Positions 44,701 through 58,059 of a stretch of 64,000 bases of DNA are shown here, piece by piece. The DNA lies in NCBI GenBank assembly GCA_022578605.1, contig MU394084.1:1-64000 (forward strand). The letters run 5' to 3'. The stretch is from Camillea tinctor (lineage: Eukaryota > Ascomycota > Sordariomycetes > Xylariales > Xylariaceae). The translations under genes and the position numbers were made by a program. The stretch's first letter is position 1, and every line of letters begins with the position of its first letter. The notes beneath the pieces are model-generated. The model did no database searches and was not told where the DNA came from. It saw only the letters and a program-made list of their open reading frames with translations.

Positions 44701-45653
44701 TTTTTCTTGGCTTCAGACACAGAGCGGAAGGGCGGAGCTGAGCTAGACTCCTTGTTAGGGGGAACGAGGCTATGAGTATTAGGTGCTGCCGCTGCCTCGT
44801 TGTTCAGAGTTGAGGGTCTGCTCAGCTGCTGGACTGGGGCAGTGGCAATATCTATAGATGGAATGCCCTGCTGGAAGTCGGGGAACTTGTTGTCGCGAGG
44901 CATGACTTTCGACACCGATGCCTTCCGTTGAACTTCTCTTGGAGATAGATAGGGAGAATATGAGCCGGAGCGCTCACGTTCTGGGTAGGTTGGTTCCCAG
45001 TCTTCGTCTGGGGAATAGTCTTGGTCGGCAGCGGGAAGAGAGACCGATGTGCTGTTTACAGCAGCTTCACCTTGGGGCGATGCTGCATCATAGATGGAAG
45101 AACCGTCTGCATCACCAACGCTACTAGGCCGATTTTCGGGGATACCAGAAGGCCTAGTTGCCGGATTTGAAGTGGGCGCAGCATTTACGGTCGAATCTTT
45201 AGGTTCATAGAGGTCTTCAAATTCGCCTTCGCTTAGTTCGCCCTCTTCTAGCGCACCGCCTGCCAGCTGTTGAGAAGATGCAGGAGCATCCCTAACTCTA
45301 GGAGGAAGATTTCCTTGGATCGGCTGCTGGTAGTTATTATTCATCGCAGCAGGCGGTTTTGGTTGAGGAGGAACGTTGGGCTGCGTAGTTGGAAGGGGGA
45401 AATGCCAGGGCGTAGTGTTTTCCGGTCGGGAAGCAGGCGGTATTGAGCTTCCGCCTAGGCCTAAGCCAGGTATTCGACTCGCATTATACTCGTATGAATT
45501 ATTAGCGGTCGCGTAATTATTAGCCACAACACCCCCCATTTGGGGAGTTCCAAAATAGGATGGTTGAAGGTTTGCCGGGGAGGGCTGGTGGGCAAAATGC
45601 GGATGAGGTTGTTGGGCCGGGAACTGGCCGTAGCTATAGGGATGGTCGGCCAT
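41738..45653 (-). CDS. Red1/ZFC3H1-type CCCH zinc-finger protein
   Basis: A long, mostly disordered protein with a C-terminal zinc finger, like fission yeast Red1 and animal ZFC3H1, the scaffold of the nuclear RNA-surveillance complex (MTREC/PAXT) that feeds RNA to the exosome. The first in-frame ATG is at 45653; exons 45653-42044 and 41949-41738 give 1273 residues. The finger is C1177-X8-C1186-X5-C1192-X3-H1196 in LCPDVLAGEQCPRGNACEFQ, and the exon junction lies just after it. A coiled coil occurs near ASLKEKQDMIKQLFAQATQL. An acidic GALEEGELSEGEFEDLY motif lies in the N-terminal part; such GELSEGE motifs occur in RNA-processing scaffolds. The rest is Ser/Pro/Thr/Glu-rich. The zf-C3H1 assignment is firm; direct equivalence to Red1 is inferred. 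Confidence 0.78.
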
Positions 45654-46996
45654 ATCGGGTGTCGAGGCGTCGATGTGTCGATGCGTCGGTAAGAGAACGG
45701 GAATACGAGAGGACTTTTTTGGTGGCTTTTTCAACTGAATTTGGTATAATGGAAAGTTGATCTAGTTTCCCCAGACTACCAACATGACAGTGGCACAAAT
45801 CTCGAGACAGAAAATAGTATGTTTGTTTAATATTTGGTGACTGGGCGGGAGATGAGACGAATATAATGATTTTGCTGAATGTGGAGGTGGACTAGCATTG
45901 CAAGCAAGTTGTCGAAGAGGGGAGCGCGTACTATTCGTGACGAGGGTGAGGGTGAGGGTGAGAATGAAGTCAAGGCACAGAATAAATACTTCGAGTACCA
46001 GAAGCCGAAAACAAAAAAAAAAAAAAACAAAAAAAAAAGGGACCGAAACCTTTCCTAAATAAGAATCCAGACGATGAAATGATTGAAAGTTAGCTCATGA
46101 GGGAAGTGTGGGTTGGTCTGAGTCGGGAAGGTAAATGAGGGAGGAAGATGCGATCTTGGAATGGGAGCGCGTGTTGAGTTGTAAAGTTGGTGGTTGCAAG
46201 TTGCAAGTTGCGAGTTGCGAAGTTACAGAATCAGAATTTCAAAGAGGTCCAGGTTCAGGTTCAGGTCACACTGGGCTTTATTTCATAACGTCCAATACAT
46301 GCCACCACAATGCAAGGCTACTTAGTACAGTGGCCAGCCTGAGATCAAGCACCTAATCTCGATTCAGACTAGTGTATTATTAAACTAGGTCTTGAAAGAG
46401 AACCGGGCATCATGCGACCAAAGAAGTACGTACAACTACACTGTTATGAAAAAAGAGAATGACAGCTGCCATTTTCAATACTATCACCTGGCAAGCGCTA
46501 CTCACCTGGCAAAAAGAATAAATGAGATCTGCCAAGCCACTAATGCCACGCTAAGCCTTTCTAGGTTAATCTAGTCTAGACTTGTTTACTTTCCCATGTG
46601 CTGTTGCTATGCGGAACCTGGGTGCTGTCAACATTGGTGGATTGATTTCTTGGGGCCGATCGTGCACAACCCACATCCGCCAGATCAACCATCACCACCC
46701 AAAGACGGTCCTTATAATAACAAGAACATGTTTCTGTAGATGAGGGTTTTTCCCAACTACCACTTGGACATAGTCAACAATACCAATACCCTTTGCTTCA
46801 TGATTTGATTCTCATTGTTTCTTTTTCTCTTTCTCGCTTCTTCGAGACAACTTGTATTTCCGTTCTATGGCATCCTGCCTTGTATTTTCGATTCCCACAG
46901 CCCACCCCGCCAGTACCTAAACACGACACGCCCACCCCAAGCTGCAATTGATGCGTTCTGCACTTTTGAACTCGCTATACCTCCAATTCCATCGAC
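45654..46996. promoter_or_regulatory. Divergent promoter region, Red1-like / myosin II
   Basis: 1.3 kb between two divergent starts. Short tandem motifs are present: GAGGGT units at 45942-45963, TTGCAAG/TTGCGAG units at 46194-46220, and CAGGTT units at 46249-46267. A poly-A tract lies at 46012-46038. A T/C-rich leader precedes the myosin start (46808-46850). I cannot assign transcription-factor sites. Confidence 0.45.
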
Positions 46997-49900
46997 ATGG
47001 CGTCCAACACGCCCACCATGGCGCAACGCCGTAATCCCTTCATGCGGGTGGGATCCTCTTCACCTTCTCCGGGTCCGACAGGCACTGGCCCGGCAGCTCC
47101 AGCTGGTCCTGGAAGACCGAAATCTGCTATCTTCCCTTCGCAGTCCCTTCTTACCAGCAGCCCAAGCAATGCCTCAGCCCCTCCATCCCACAGCCGGACA
47201 CAGTCACAAACTATATCACCAGCCAACTTGGCTCCTGTCACCGCCAATGCCAATGGCCCGAGACATAACCGATCCGACTCGAAAAGCAATGGCCCCAACT
47301 CTATGACTTTCGCCCCCTCCTTCATCAAGACCGAGGACATGAGAAGGAGTATAGATGTTGTCAAGGGCATAGAGGGCGAGAACGACTTTTCTGGGAAGAG
47401 GTATGTGTGGCTCAAGGATCCACAGGCTGCCTTCGTCAAAGGTTGGGTAGTCGATGAGCTCGATGAAGGCCGTATACTGGTGCAATGCGATGATGGGAGT
47501 GTAAGCTTCTGCCTCCCCTTATATATTCTCTATTAACTCTCCTTCTAACTCCCCTCTTTAGCAACGGGAGGTCGATAGCGAAAGCGTGGATAAAGTCAAC
47601 CCTGCCAAGTTCGACAAGGCGAATGATATGGCTGAACTAACCCACCTCAACGAACCCTCTGTTGTCCATAACCTCCACATCAGATATCAATCCGACCTCA
47701 TATACACCTACTCTGGTTTGTTCTTGGTCACCGTGAACCCTTACTGCCCGTTGCCGATATATACCAACGAGTATGTCAACATGTACAAGGGCCGGAACCG
47801 GGAAGATATGAAGCCTCACATATTCGCAATGGCCGACGAAGCCTTCCGTAACCTCGTTAATGAAGGGGAAAACCAAAGCATCCTGGTCACTGGTGAATCA
47901 GGTGCTGGAAAGACCGAGAACACCAAGAAAGTTATCCAATACCTTGCCGCCGTGGCTCACTCCGATTCCTCCGCCAAGAGCAGAGGACAACAGTCCGGCC
48001 TATCCCAACAGATACTACGTGCGAATCCTATACTAGAAGCTTTTGGCAACGCACAGACTGTCCGAAACAACAACTCGTCTCGTTTTGGTAAATTCATCCG
48101 TATTGAAATCAGTCGAAACGGAGCAATAGAGGGTGCCTTTATTGATTGGTACCTTCTGGAGAAGTCCAGAGTGGTTCGCATCAATGCCCAAGAGCGCAAC
48201 TATCACATATTCTACCAATTGCTAACTGGCGCCGATCCAAAAATGCGGCAAGAGTTCTTCCTTAATGGATTCGATGTTGCCGACTTTGCCTACACCAGAG
48301 AGGGTCATGATACCATCACAGGTGTTTCTGACCAAGACGAATGGGAATCCTTGTTAGAAGCCTTCACTGTCATGGGATTCTCCGATCAGGACCAGAATAC
48401 GATTCTGCGTACTGTCGCCGCCGTCCTTCACTTAGGTAACATCACGGTCGTTAAAGAGAGTCGCATGGCAGACCAAGCACGGCTCGCCCCAGATGCGAAG
48501 GAGGTGGCCGACCGAGTTTGTAAACTTCTCGGCATTCCCCTGGATCCTTTCCTACAAGGTCTCCTCCATCCTAAAGTCAAAGCTGGACGTGAATGGGTAG
48601 AGAAGGTTCAAACTCCTGAACAGGTGCGGCTTGGCATCGATGCACTAGCCAAGGGTATCTACGAACGTGGGTTTGGTGACCTAGTTACCAGAATAAACCG
48701 TCAACTAGATCGAACTGGAATGGGTATGGATGACTCTCACTTTATCGGAGTACTCGATATTGCTGGTTTCGAAATCTTTGAGGAAAACAGCTTCGAGCAA
48801 CTTTGCATCAATTACACCAACGAAAAGCTCCAACAGTTCTTCAACCATCACATGTTCGTCCTCGAGCAGGAGGAATATGCCAGAGAACAGATTGAGTGGC
48901 AGTTTATCGATTTTGGGCGTGATCTACAGCCGACTATTGACCTGATCGAATTGCCAAACCCGATCGGAGTGTTTTCTTGTTTGGATGAAGACTGCGTCAT
49001 GCCAAAGGCTACAGATAAATCCTTTACGGAAAAGCTCAACTCTTTATGGGACAAGAAATCTAATAAATACCGCCCCTCACGACTTGGAGCCCGACAAGGT
49101 TTCATTCTAACCCATTATGCCGCTGAAGTTGAGTACTCTACGGACGGTTGGTTGGAAAAGAACAAAGACCCCCTGAACGATAACGTTACTCGACTCCTGG
49201 CCGCATCAACGAACAAGCACATCGCTAACTTATTTGTGGACTGCGCTGATAACGAGGAGATCGGGGGCCCTCGCAGTCGTGTGAAAAAGGGACTCTTCCG
49301 AACGGTCGCTCAGAGGCATAAAGAACAGTTATCTAGCCTTATGGCTCAACTACACTCAACTCACCCACACTTCGTTCGTTGTATTCTACCAAACCATAAA
49401 AAGCGCCCCAAGCAATTCAACGCACTGCTTGTTCTCGACCAGCTGAGATGTAACGGTGTCCTCGAGGGAATAAGAATCGCTCGGACCGGTTTCCCTAACC
49501 GTCTGTCATTCGCAGAATTCAAGCATCGATACGAAGTTCTCTGCAGAGACATACCGAAGGGCTATGTTGACGGACAAGCAGTGACGGCACTAATGCTAGA
49601 CCAGCTTGGCATCGACAGGTCTCTCTTCCGAGTCGGTCTTACGAAGGTCTTCTTCCGTGCTGGTGTTCTCGCTGAGCTGGAAGAGCAACGTGATGCGCTC
49701 ATCACGGAGATCATGTCTCGATTCCAATCAGTCGCGCGCGGATACATCAAGCGGCGTAGCGCCTTCAAGAGACTCTACCGTACGGAGGCAACTCGAGTTA
49801 TCCAACGGAATTTCAATGTCTATCTAGATCTCTGCGAGAATCCTTGGTGGCAGCTTTTCGTCAAAATGAAACCTCTATTGGGAGCAACCCGGACTGCCAT

Positions 49901-52900
49901 GGAAGTGAAAAAGCGAGACGAGAAGATTCGGGAGCTAGATGAGAGGATTCGGCTCGAGTCCGATAACCGCACACGACTTGAAGAGGAACGCCGCAATTGC
50001 CACATGGAGCTCATGAGAACACAACAGGTTCTTGAGAGTGAACGAGCTCTCGCTCTTGACAAGGAAGAAATTTTCAAACGACTACAATACCGGGAAGCTG
50101 AACTTGAAGAGGAACTCAAAGGCGCTATGGAGGATCAAGAAAAGCTAGAGGAGCAATTAGATGCTCTTCTCGCTGCGAAGAAAAGGGCAGAGCAAGATGT
50201 GGATACGTTCCGCGCACAATTAGAACAAGCTGCCCTTCTCATTGCCCGCCTCGAGGAGGAAAAGTCTGAACTGAATGCTCAGACGATGAAACTAGAGGCC
50301 GAAATGGAGGAAATCTCAAGGAAGCAGGCAGACCGGAGTGCACAGGAAGCCGCCTTAGAAGACGAGCTTAAAGTGCTGCAAAGCCAGCTATCGCTCAAGG
50401 AACGTAAAGTCCGAGACCTAGAAGGACGGGTGCTCAAAAGCGAGCAGGATGCCGATGTCAAAGTTGCTACTGCACAAAAAGAGCTTCAGTTTCTCAAAAC
50501 TCGAGAACAGTACCTCGTGCGAGAAAACCGAGAAGTTCAACAGCAATTATCTCAATTGTCAAAGACCTCTACAGATTATGAGGAACTTGTGAGTAAAAAG
50601 GAGAGTGAGCTGGTGCTGCTTCGAAGTGACAACAAGAAGTTCCAGATGGAGCAGCGAACCTTCGAGGAGCAAAAGAAAACACTGGCTTCTGAAAAGGATA
50701 AGATCTCGAGTCGTCTACACGAGGTTCAGGCGGAGATGGTGGCTATGAAGTCTCAGCAATCACAACTTCAACGGGAGGCCGAAGACGCCAAACAGTTACT
50801 CAAAGCGCGGCTATCGGAGGACGCACAGGCAAACCAAAACCGAGAGGTTCTAGAATCCCAGATCAAGGACCTGAAAGATCAGCTTTACAACGTTCAGATG
50901 GAATTGAGCCGTGAACGGCAGTCCCGGGATGACGTTGCGCTACTTGCCGAGCACAAATATGAAGCACTTCAGGAAGAACATGAACAGTTAAAAGATTCCA
51001 AGATCACAATTGAGAAAGAACTTTACCTTCAACAAGACAAGTTGCGCCGCACTATGGAAGCTCGCGCAACGGCCGAAAAGGAACGAGACGAAGCCCGTGA
51101 CGAGATCAAGAAGCTTCGAATTGCAAAGACTCAAGCCGAAGAAGCTCGGATAGCTGCTGAAGAAGAAGGCGAGCGAAGTGCTATGCGCGCAGCTCGCGAA
51201 AAAGAGGCCAGCCTGCAAAAGGATCTCGAAGCTACTCAGGACCGACTCAAATGGTTTGAGGGGGAGTGCGAGAAATTGAACCGTCAAGTAGATGATCTCA
51301 ACAAATTCATGATCTCAACAGGTGAATATGGTCTCAAGAATGACCAGGCCAAGGAGCGACTCGAGCGAGAACTTGTTACTGTCAAAGGCCGTCTAACTGC
51401 CTCCGAAAATGATAACCGTGCTCTACTCAACAAATTGCAGCAAAAGGGGCTCGAGATAGCTCGGTCAAGCTCGAGGGCTAGTGAGGCCTCAAGAGGGCAA
51501 ATCCAAAGTCTCCAACGAGAAAAGACAAGGCTTGAAGAGCACAATAAAAAGCTTGACAAGCAGCTTGGAGATGCATCATTGACTATAGCTGGCTTGGAAA
51601 AGAAAGTCGAGAAACTACAACTCAACCTTGAGGACCTGAACCATGAAGTGGCACGGGAAGTCAAGTCCAACCGAAATGCCGAGAAGGCATCTTCAACCTT
51701 CACGGCTCAACTTGCGGAAGCCAATCGAACAATCGAGTCAGAACGCCATCTGCGCACGCAAGCACAGTCAACTGTGCGGACATTGCAGGCAACGCTCGAC
51801 TCACGCGGTAAAGAGTTGGAGGAACTGCGTGCTCAAATGGTACGCGTCCTCAAGGCTGTCGACCCAGAAGTGGTCATCCCCGCCCAGACCGATGGAACCC
51901 ATGACAACATAATGAGCAAGAATTTCGACACGATCAGAAAATTAGAAGAGCTTCAGCACAACCTCAGGGTCCAAACCGCCGCTCGCTCCAACGCAGAATC
52001 TCAGCTAGCAGAACTACGTGCAAACCGGTCAGGATCCCCCGTGAGACCTAGGTTGGAGGAAATGCACCCCAACGAGGCTCCGTTCAATGGTTCCCCGACA
52101 CAAAAGCGAGTGAGGATGCAAGCCAGACGCTATTCAAACGCATCCACGCCAACGCGTCACAACGGCAATGAGAATGAGGTCATTCCGGACTCCGGTAGAT
52201 CCGACCGTACAGCCGACATACTCAGTTTCAATGACCGCCAGGACCTTAAAACGGAAGTTGAAGAGCTACAGAATAAGCTTCAAATTGCTCAGATGCAGAA
52301 TCGCCATCTTCAGAGCCAACTTGACCGCGCCACCCCTATCAGAGCACCCGAAGACATCGACGATAGCCCCTCGGCCCTACGGATGCAGAAGTTGGAGAAG
52401 GCCAATAGTCGCTTGCATGATATGCTTGATGATTCGGCAAGAAAACTGTCTCATCTTGAGAAGGCCATGAGAAGTGGCGAGTTGTCATTGCGCGACATCC
52501 AGACCAAATCTCATGAGGAAATCCTCGACTTACTCAACAACCAAGAGGAATCACGACGGTCACTACTACACACCCATAACGATGTTATCGCTGAGCTTAC
52601 GGACGTCAAAGAGCACTACGAGAAGGTTCGCCACGATCGCGCCAGATTAGAGGTCGAGCTTCGTGATGCAAAATCCGACCTAGAGGAGATGAACCTTGCT
52701 AGGGAACAAGAGGCTGCGAGCAGAAATAGCCTTCTCCAGGAATTTGCTGATCTGCAAATACGCCTTGATGCAGAGACTTCAAAGCTAGAGGATGTCACTT
52801 CCAGCCTTGAGATGTACAAGAGTCGAGCAGACGAGTATTTCAGCAAGCTAGAGCAAGCCGAGATTGCAGTGCTAAAGGCGACACGGGCTGAACAGTTTGC

Positions 52901-54537
52901 CAAGGCTCAAGCTAGGGAGGCCGAGGAAACCTGTGCTGAGATCATGTCGCAGCGACAGAAGTCGGATGGCAACATGGAAGACATACAGCGCCAAAACCAG
53001 CGGCTCGAGGAGAAGCTTGAGGATGTCTCTACCGACCTTGAGGCTGCTCTACAAGCCAAGAAACGCCTGCAACATGAGCTTGAAGACTACAAAAACCAGA
53101 GAGCTATTGACCTCGAGGACAAGGAAGCAAGCATGGAGCAGACCCGCAAAAAGTACCAAGCCGAATTCGCCACTCTCACCAAAGAGCTCGACTTGGCTCG
53201 AGAAGAAAAATTATACAAGCAATCGGAGATCACACGCCTTCGTGATGAGCTCGACGAATTGCGATCTAAGTGGGACGATGAGGTCCTCAACAGCACTGCT
53301 TGGTCCAAGGAAAAGTCACGCCTTGAGTCGACTCTGGCGGATGTTGTCTCGTCTCGTGATGAGGCTATTAGCGCTCATAACGAAGCTCAGGGCAAGGTAG
53401 TATCGCTGCTCTCACAAGTCCGGACTCTTCGCTCCTCCGTTGACGACATTACCGCTGAACGTGATGCTTTGATTCGTGAAAAGCGCAGCATTGAAGCAAG
53501 ACTGGAGGAAGCCAAAGCAGGTCTCGACGACCTCGCCAAGAGCGAGAGCCCAGCCATGCGCAATGCTGCCAGCACTGACAGAGAGATTCTGGAGCTCAGA
53601 TCCAGCCTCGCTCAACAGGAAGACGTCGCAGCAGCTGCCATCGAGAAAATGCGCCGGGCCGAAGCGCTCGCCAACGAAGTACAAAAAGAAATCGCAGGAG
53701 AACGAGAAATCATCTCAGAACTATCCAAGCAAAAAGCAGCACTCGAGAAGAGCCTTAATGAAGTGCAAGTCCAGCTTGTGGACCTAGAGACCAAAGGATA
53801 TTCCAACGGCGGCCAGGACGTCAAGTTCCTACACAAGCGCATCCAGGAGGTTAGTAGACCAACACCAAAATCAGATCCACAGCTTCATGGCGAGGTGCCA
53901 TCGTCGCAGTTTCATGTTCCAGCTAGACCACTCTCCTCTCTTTTTCGTAAACTCACAAGACGCGGCACTAATACATCATCCCCCCCACCCACAGCTCGAG
54001 TCACAACTAGAAACACAGGAGACGGAGCGGTCCCAGTCGCAGCGGTCGGTGCGCAACGTGGACCGGATCGTGAAGGACCTGCAATCGCAGATCGAGCGCA
54101 AGGACAAGCAGGCGGCGCAGCTGAACGACGACGCCACGCGCCTGCGCGACAAGGTGGAGAAGCTGCTGACCACCATCGACGAGCTCCAGGCCAGCGAGAG
54201 CTCCAACCAGCTCCAGGCCCGCCGCGCGGAACGCGAGCTGCGCGAGGAGAAGGAGAAGACGCTCCGCCTGGAGCGCGAGCTCGAGGGCTGGAAACACCTC
54301 CGCATGGAGAAGGGCAGCGTCAACGGCAGCATACGCTTCGGCACCCCGGCCCTGGAGGGCGCCAACCGCCGCATGGGCTCCTGGCGCAATAGCATCAGTA
54401 ACGGAGCCGGCAACGCGATTGGCGCCGGCGTCAACGAGGGAGATGAGACGGCGAGCTTGAGCGGGACGGGCGTCGAGGTGCCGAAACGGAAGAGCAGTAT
54501 TAAGAGGGTGCCGAGCCTGACGAAGGGGTTCTTGTGA
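46997..54537 (+). CDS. Class II myosin heavy chain
   Basis: Conventional actomyosin motor of the cytokinetic/septation ring, the counterpart of A. nidulans MyoB and S. pombe Myo2. Exons: 46997-47500, 47562-53849 and 53995-54537, phase 0 at both junctions, giving 2444 residues, close to other mould myosin IIs. Order: a Ser/Pro-rich N-terminal extension; an SH3-like segment (VWLKDPQAAFVKGWV); P-loop GESGAGKT from about residue 279; switch I NNNSSRFGKF; switch II DIAGFEIFEENSFEQL; the actin-binding region; an IQ motif in SRFQSVARGYIKRRSAFKRL followed by a weaker one; then about 1,500 residues of coiled coil. A non-coiled hinge with SPVRPR and FNGSPTQKR interrupts the rod near residue 1660. The tail ends in a short Ser-rich basic segment (PKRKSSIKRVPSLTKGF), a plausible phospho-regulatory site. 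Confidence 0.96.
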
Positions 54538-54952
54538 ATTTTTTTGATTTAGTTTGCTTTTCTGTCCTGTCTTTTTTTTCCCCTGTGTTTTAAACTGTTA
54601 ATACGATTATGAAACGGAGGAGGGGGATTAATTGGGATGATGGATGGATGGATGATGAATTGAAATGAAGAGCAGGGGAAGAGAGACTAAATGACGATGC
54701 TCGATGATGAGAATTGGGGGCAAGGGGATGTGCTCTATGGTTTATAATGGATTGTATATGATACTTATTGGAGAGTGAGAGATAGAGAGGCAGAGTCGGT
54801 GTGCATTGTCTGTACAGCATTTTACTTGATTAGTGGGGAATAAAGGGGGGCGGTTAGGGGTTTAAGGGGTAAAGGGGGAGAGGCCTGCAGGGAAAATAAA
54901 TGATTATACTCTTCAAGTCGAGATGAGCGAATAGATAAGTAGAGATGCTGAA

Positions 54953-54984
<32 letters not shown>

Positions 54985-56541
54985 ACTGTGTTGAACACGA
55001 GTTATTTAACTTATCTATGCATGGCATACGAAGGTTGTGAGACCAGCTTTATTATGGGTTTTGGTTTAAAGTCGATGATGCTATATAGCACGCATAGCAT
55101 ACTTATCGTCGCGGCTTGCAGTCTTACTAGGGCTGTATTATTATGGTCTATTACCTTTTGATACCCAGTGCCCGGTTGTTCTGTGAATCTTGCTGTGTCT
55201 CCGGTTTCATCCGGATTGGGCGCCCTGAGCTTACAGGGAGAGAAGAGGATGACCCGTCTAGTTAGTAGACAGACATATCATACTTCCACCACAGATACCC
55301 GTCGCACCAGGATCGACGAAGACGTTCCGGCGCTTCTCTCGCGTGGTACGAGATGTGTTTCTTTAGCCTTCTAGCAGGCACGGGTGGAGAGCCTAGTAAT
55401 TAGAAGAAACAATTCGCGGTATACTTACTTTGTTCTTTGGTGCTGAGGGGAGGAGAGGAGAAAGAAACGTAGTACATGTTTTGTTTGTGGGGATTTCTGT
55501 GCAGTGTTGTGCTGCCAGCACGCCAGATGGCGGAAGGACGCGCTCATCGATCTTGAGCGAAGGGCGAGGTGTGGGGAGTACGTGTGTAATATGATAGCCT
55601 TATATTGAGCCTTATGTTGACAACTCCCTACGGAGTACTGTCCGATGGTGGGTAAATTCGTTAAAATCTAGATCTATTTGGTCATCCCGCTTCGAGCAAA
55701 TATCTAGTAAAGATCACATCCGCTAGCTTCCCCTTTTCGTTGAGAGAATGTAAGATTATATAACCGTAGTCGTGTTCCTTTACGATATAAGGCCTGGTAA
55801 CTGACTTGATTGTACTAGAAAATAGCATTTATCTCGATATGAGGGACAATAAACTACACGCTCACATTAGGAATATCCTTCTACAAAGGAGACCTGTGTA
55901 GCTATTCTCACCACGATATCAAGTCATTAACGATAAAAGTTAAGATCGCCCTGCTTGCACCAGTTTACTCCTACCCCCGGTGCTCGTGGTTGATTCGAGA
56001 GTTAGTGGAGTTGACCAAACTCGCACCATGGTCGCTACCTGACCGACTGGATCGAATACAACGTTGAAAATGGGAGTAGCAAACATGTTCCAGTAGCTTA
56101 GTTGTTCGATTCAATATGCGGAATATGGTTTGGGTTCACCAGCTAGATTAGCAAGCTGGAGGGCAAACTGTACCTGGTGTACTCAGAACCACAAGCAGCG
56201 TATACTTATATCGAACCCTACGCACGATGGAAAGATGGTTTGCCCTTTTAACGACTCGATGTGTCTCGACACAAATTCGAAGTCACCCACGGATATATGA
56301 AGAGCTGTTGTTCATCGAAGCCATTCCTGCTACTAGATAAGTATTGATATATCCCCGAGGTATCGTCATCCTTCACCTTTCAGCCTCAACCGTTGTTGCC
56401 AAATTCTCGTTTCTAGATACCCTTCTTAAAAGATAAAATAAATTAAAATAAAAGGAGTCCCTTTCTCCTACCCAACAACTCAACCTAACTCATACCCTCG
56501 CCTATTTCCCTCCCATCCACCCAGAGCCCTGCCCTATAGCC
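54538..56541. other. Intergenic region downstream of myosin II
   Basis: The 3' flank of myosin and the upstream region of the 225-residue gene. Apart from an (ACT)n microsatellite it has no structure I can name. The 68-codon ORF at 55168 is not convincing. The last 100 bp are pyrimidine-rich leader sequence. Confidence 0.45.
54954..54983. repeat. (ACT)10 microsatellite
   Basis: Ten perfect ACT units in non-coding DNA 417 bp after the myosin stop. Likely polymorphic; no function is suggested. Confidence 0.97.
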
Positions 56542-57374
56542 ATGCCCTACAGACTACACCCCTATTCCAACTACACAACCCTCTCCCGTCCCGACGACGA
56601 CTACGCGCACGGGTGCCTGACCTACGACAACCACACGAACTGCACGGCATGTCACAAGCCCGCCGGCCTCCTCCGGATCCTACGCGCCATCTTCGGCGGT
56701 CCCCGCACCCGCTGCCGGCACCACCAATCCCGACGCCGCGCCGGTTCCGGCTGGGAAGGCAACGTCAAGGGATGGGCTCGGAGGAAAGGCTGCGTATGTA
56801 TCCCCACCTTTCCCTTGATCCTATGCTTCCCGCCTCAGAAGCAGTCCATTAAGGGCACAAAGAAGGAAAAGGCAGAAAAAAAAAGGAAAATCCAAAATCA
56901 AACCTGTCTGTCATCAACGTTATATCCTACCCTAACCAAACCCCCCAGACCAACCCCACCCACCGCGCCCTCGCCTTCCGCCCCTGGGTCGACGCCTCGG
57001 CGCTCCCGCCGCGCCTCGGCGGCCAGCGCACGCGGCTCCCCGCCAAGTGCCAGCGCGGCTCGTCTTCGACTCCGTCGTCTCTCCATAACAACCATTCGGA
57101 CGGGGGCGGGCCTCGCGACGATGGGGGCGGGGGAGGGGGAGGGGGAGGGGGTGATGATGCCTGGGGTGCGGAGCCACCGCCGGCGGGGGCGGAGTACGTG
57201 CAGCCTTTTGTGGAAGACGCGGGGTCTTCGTCTTCGTGGAGTAGTAGTAGTAGTAATGGCAGCAGGGATAGACGTGGTGGTGGTGGGAGGGGGGGTGTAA
57301 GGGGAAGAAGAAGAAGAAGTGGTGGTGAGAGGAGTGGGGGGAGTCAGATTGTGGTTATTGAGGAGCATACTTGA
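56542..57374 (+). CDS. Unrecognised Gly/Ser-rich protein
   Basis: I do not recognise a family. Two exons (56542-56793 and 56949-57374) join in phase 0 with GTATGT donor and CCCCAG acceptor, giving 225 residues. The N-terminal part looks ordered: HGCLTYDNHTNCTACHKPAG, then RILRAIFGGPRTRCRHH and VKGWARRKGC. After the junction THRALAFRPWVDASALPPRL looks conserved-like. The C-terminal half is low complexity: a run of ten Gly, runs of Ser, an Arg-rich patch, and a tidy end SQIVVIEEHT. There is no signal peptide or membrane segment. The paired Cys/His suggest possible metal binding, but this is a guess. The second exon is GC-rich with a G-quadruplex-prone GGGGGA run near 57120-57150. Confidence 0.6.
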
Positions 57375-58059
57375 ATGAGAAAACGTGCGAACGAATAGTA
57401 ATGATATACACCTCCCCATTAGTCTTTGGGGTAAGGTTATTGAATTTTTGGAAAACTTCAAGAGATGGGATCAATTGACATAGTATTTCGTAATTAGATC
57501 ATATCACTACCTAGTTCATGTCATCACTCGATTCAAGACAGAAAAGACACAGAAAGAGCTCGGCGGGTTTTTTTTCTCATTGGGGTATTAACTATTACTA
57601 CAATGCTGCCCTATCATACACCCCTCTTATTCCATCTATATACCTCCTCTCACCAAGAAAGTAGGAGGGGTTTTCGCGGAGTTTTGTTGTCCTTCCCTAC
57701 TTATCTCTCATCTCTCTTTTCAACCCAAATGTCCAGGCCGTATATATAAACCCCGATGAGGGCTTATTACATCAGGCAGCGTTGGTATATAGGTATATAA
57801 ATGTAAAAAAGGAAAAAAGAAAATAAGGGAAAAAAAACCGGGAAGGATTTTATAGGTTTCCATTCCTCTTCCACCTTTTCCCCCATGGGATATGCAAAGT
57901 ATATATAAACTTTTTCGTAAGGATCGTCAAGAATTAAATGCTCTTTTATATCTGTGATATTGATGTTTTTGTTTTTATTTCCCGAGGTTACGTTGTACAA
58001 TCAATGAAAAATAGGAAAAAAGGAAATGCAAACGCTTATGCGCATGTGGGAGAGTGCGT
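57375..58059. other. Intergenic region between convergent genes
   Basis: The 3' flanks of the Gly/Ser-rich gene (+) and the adhesin gene (-). AT-leaning, with A-rich patches near 57805-57836. No gene seen. Confidence 0.45.
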
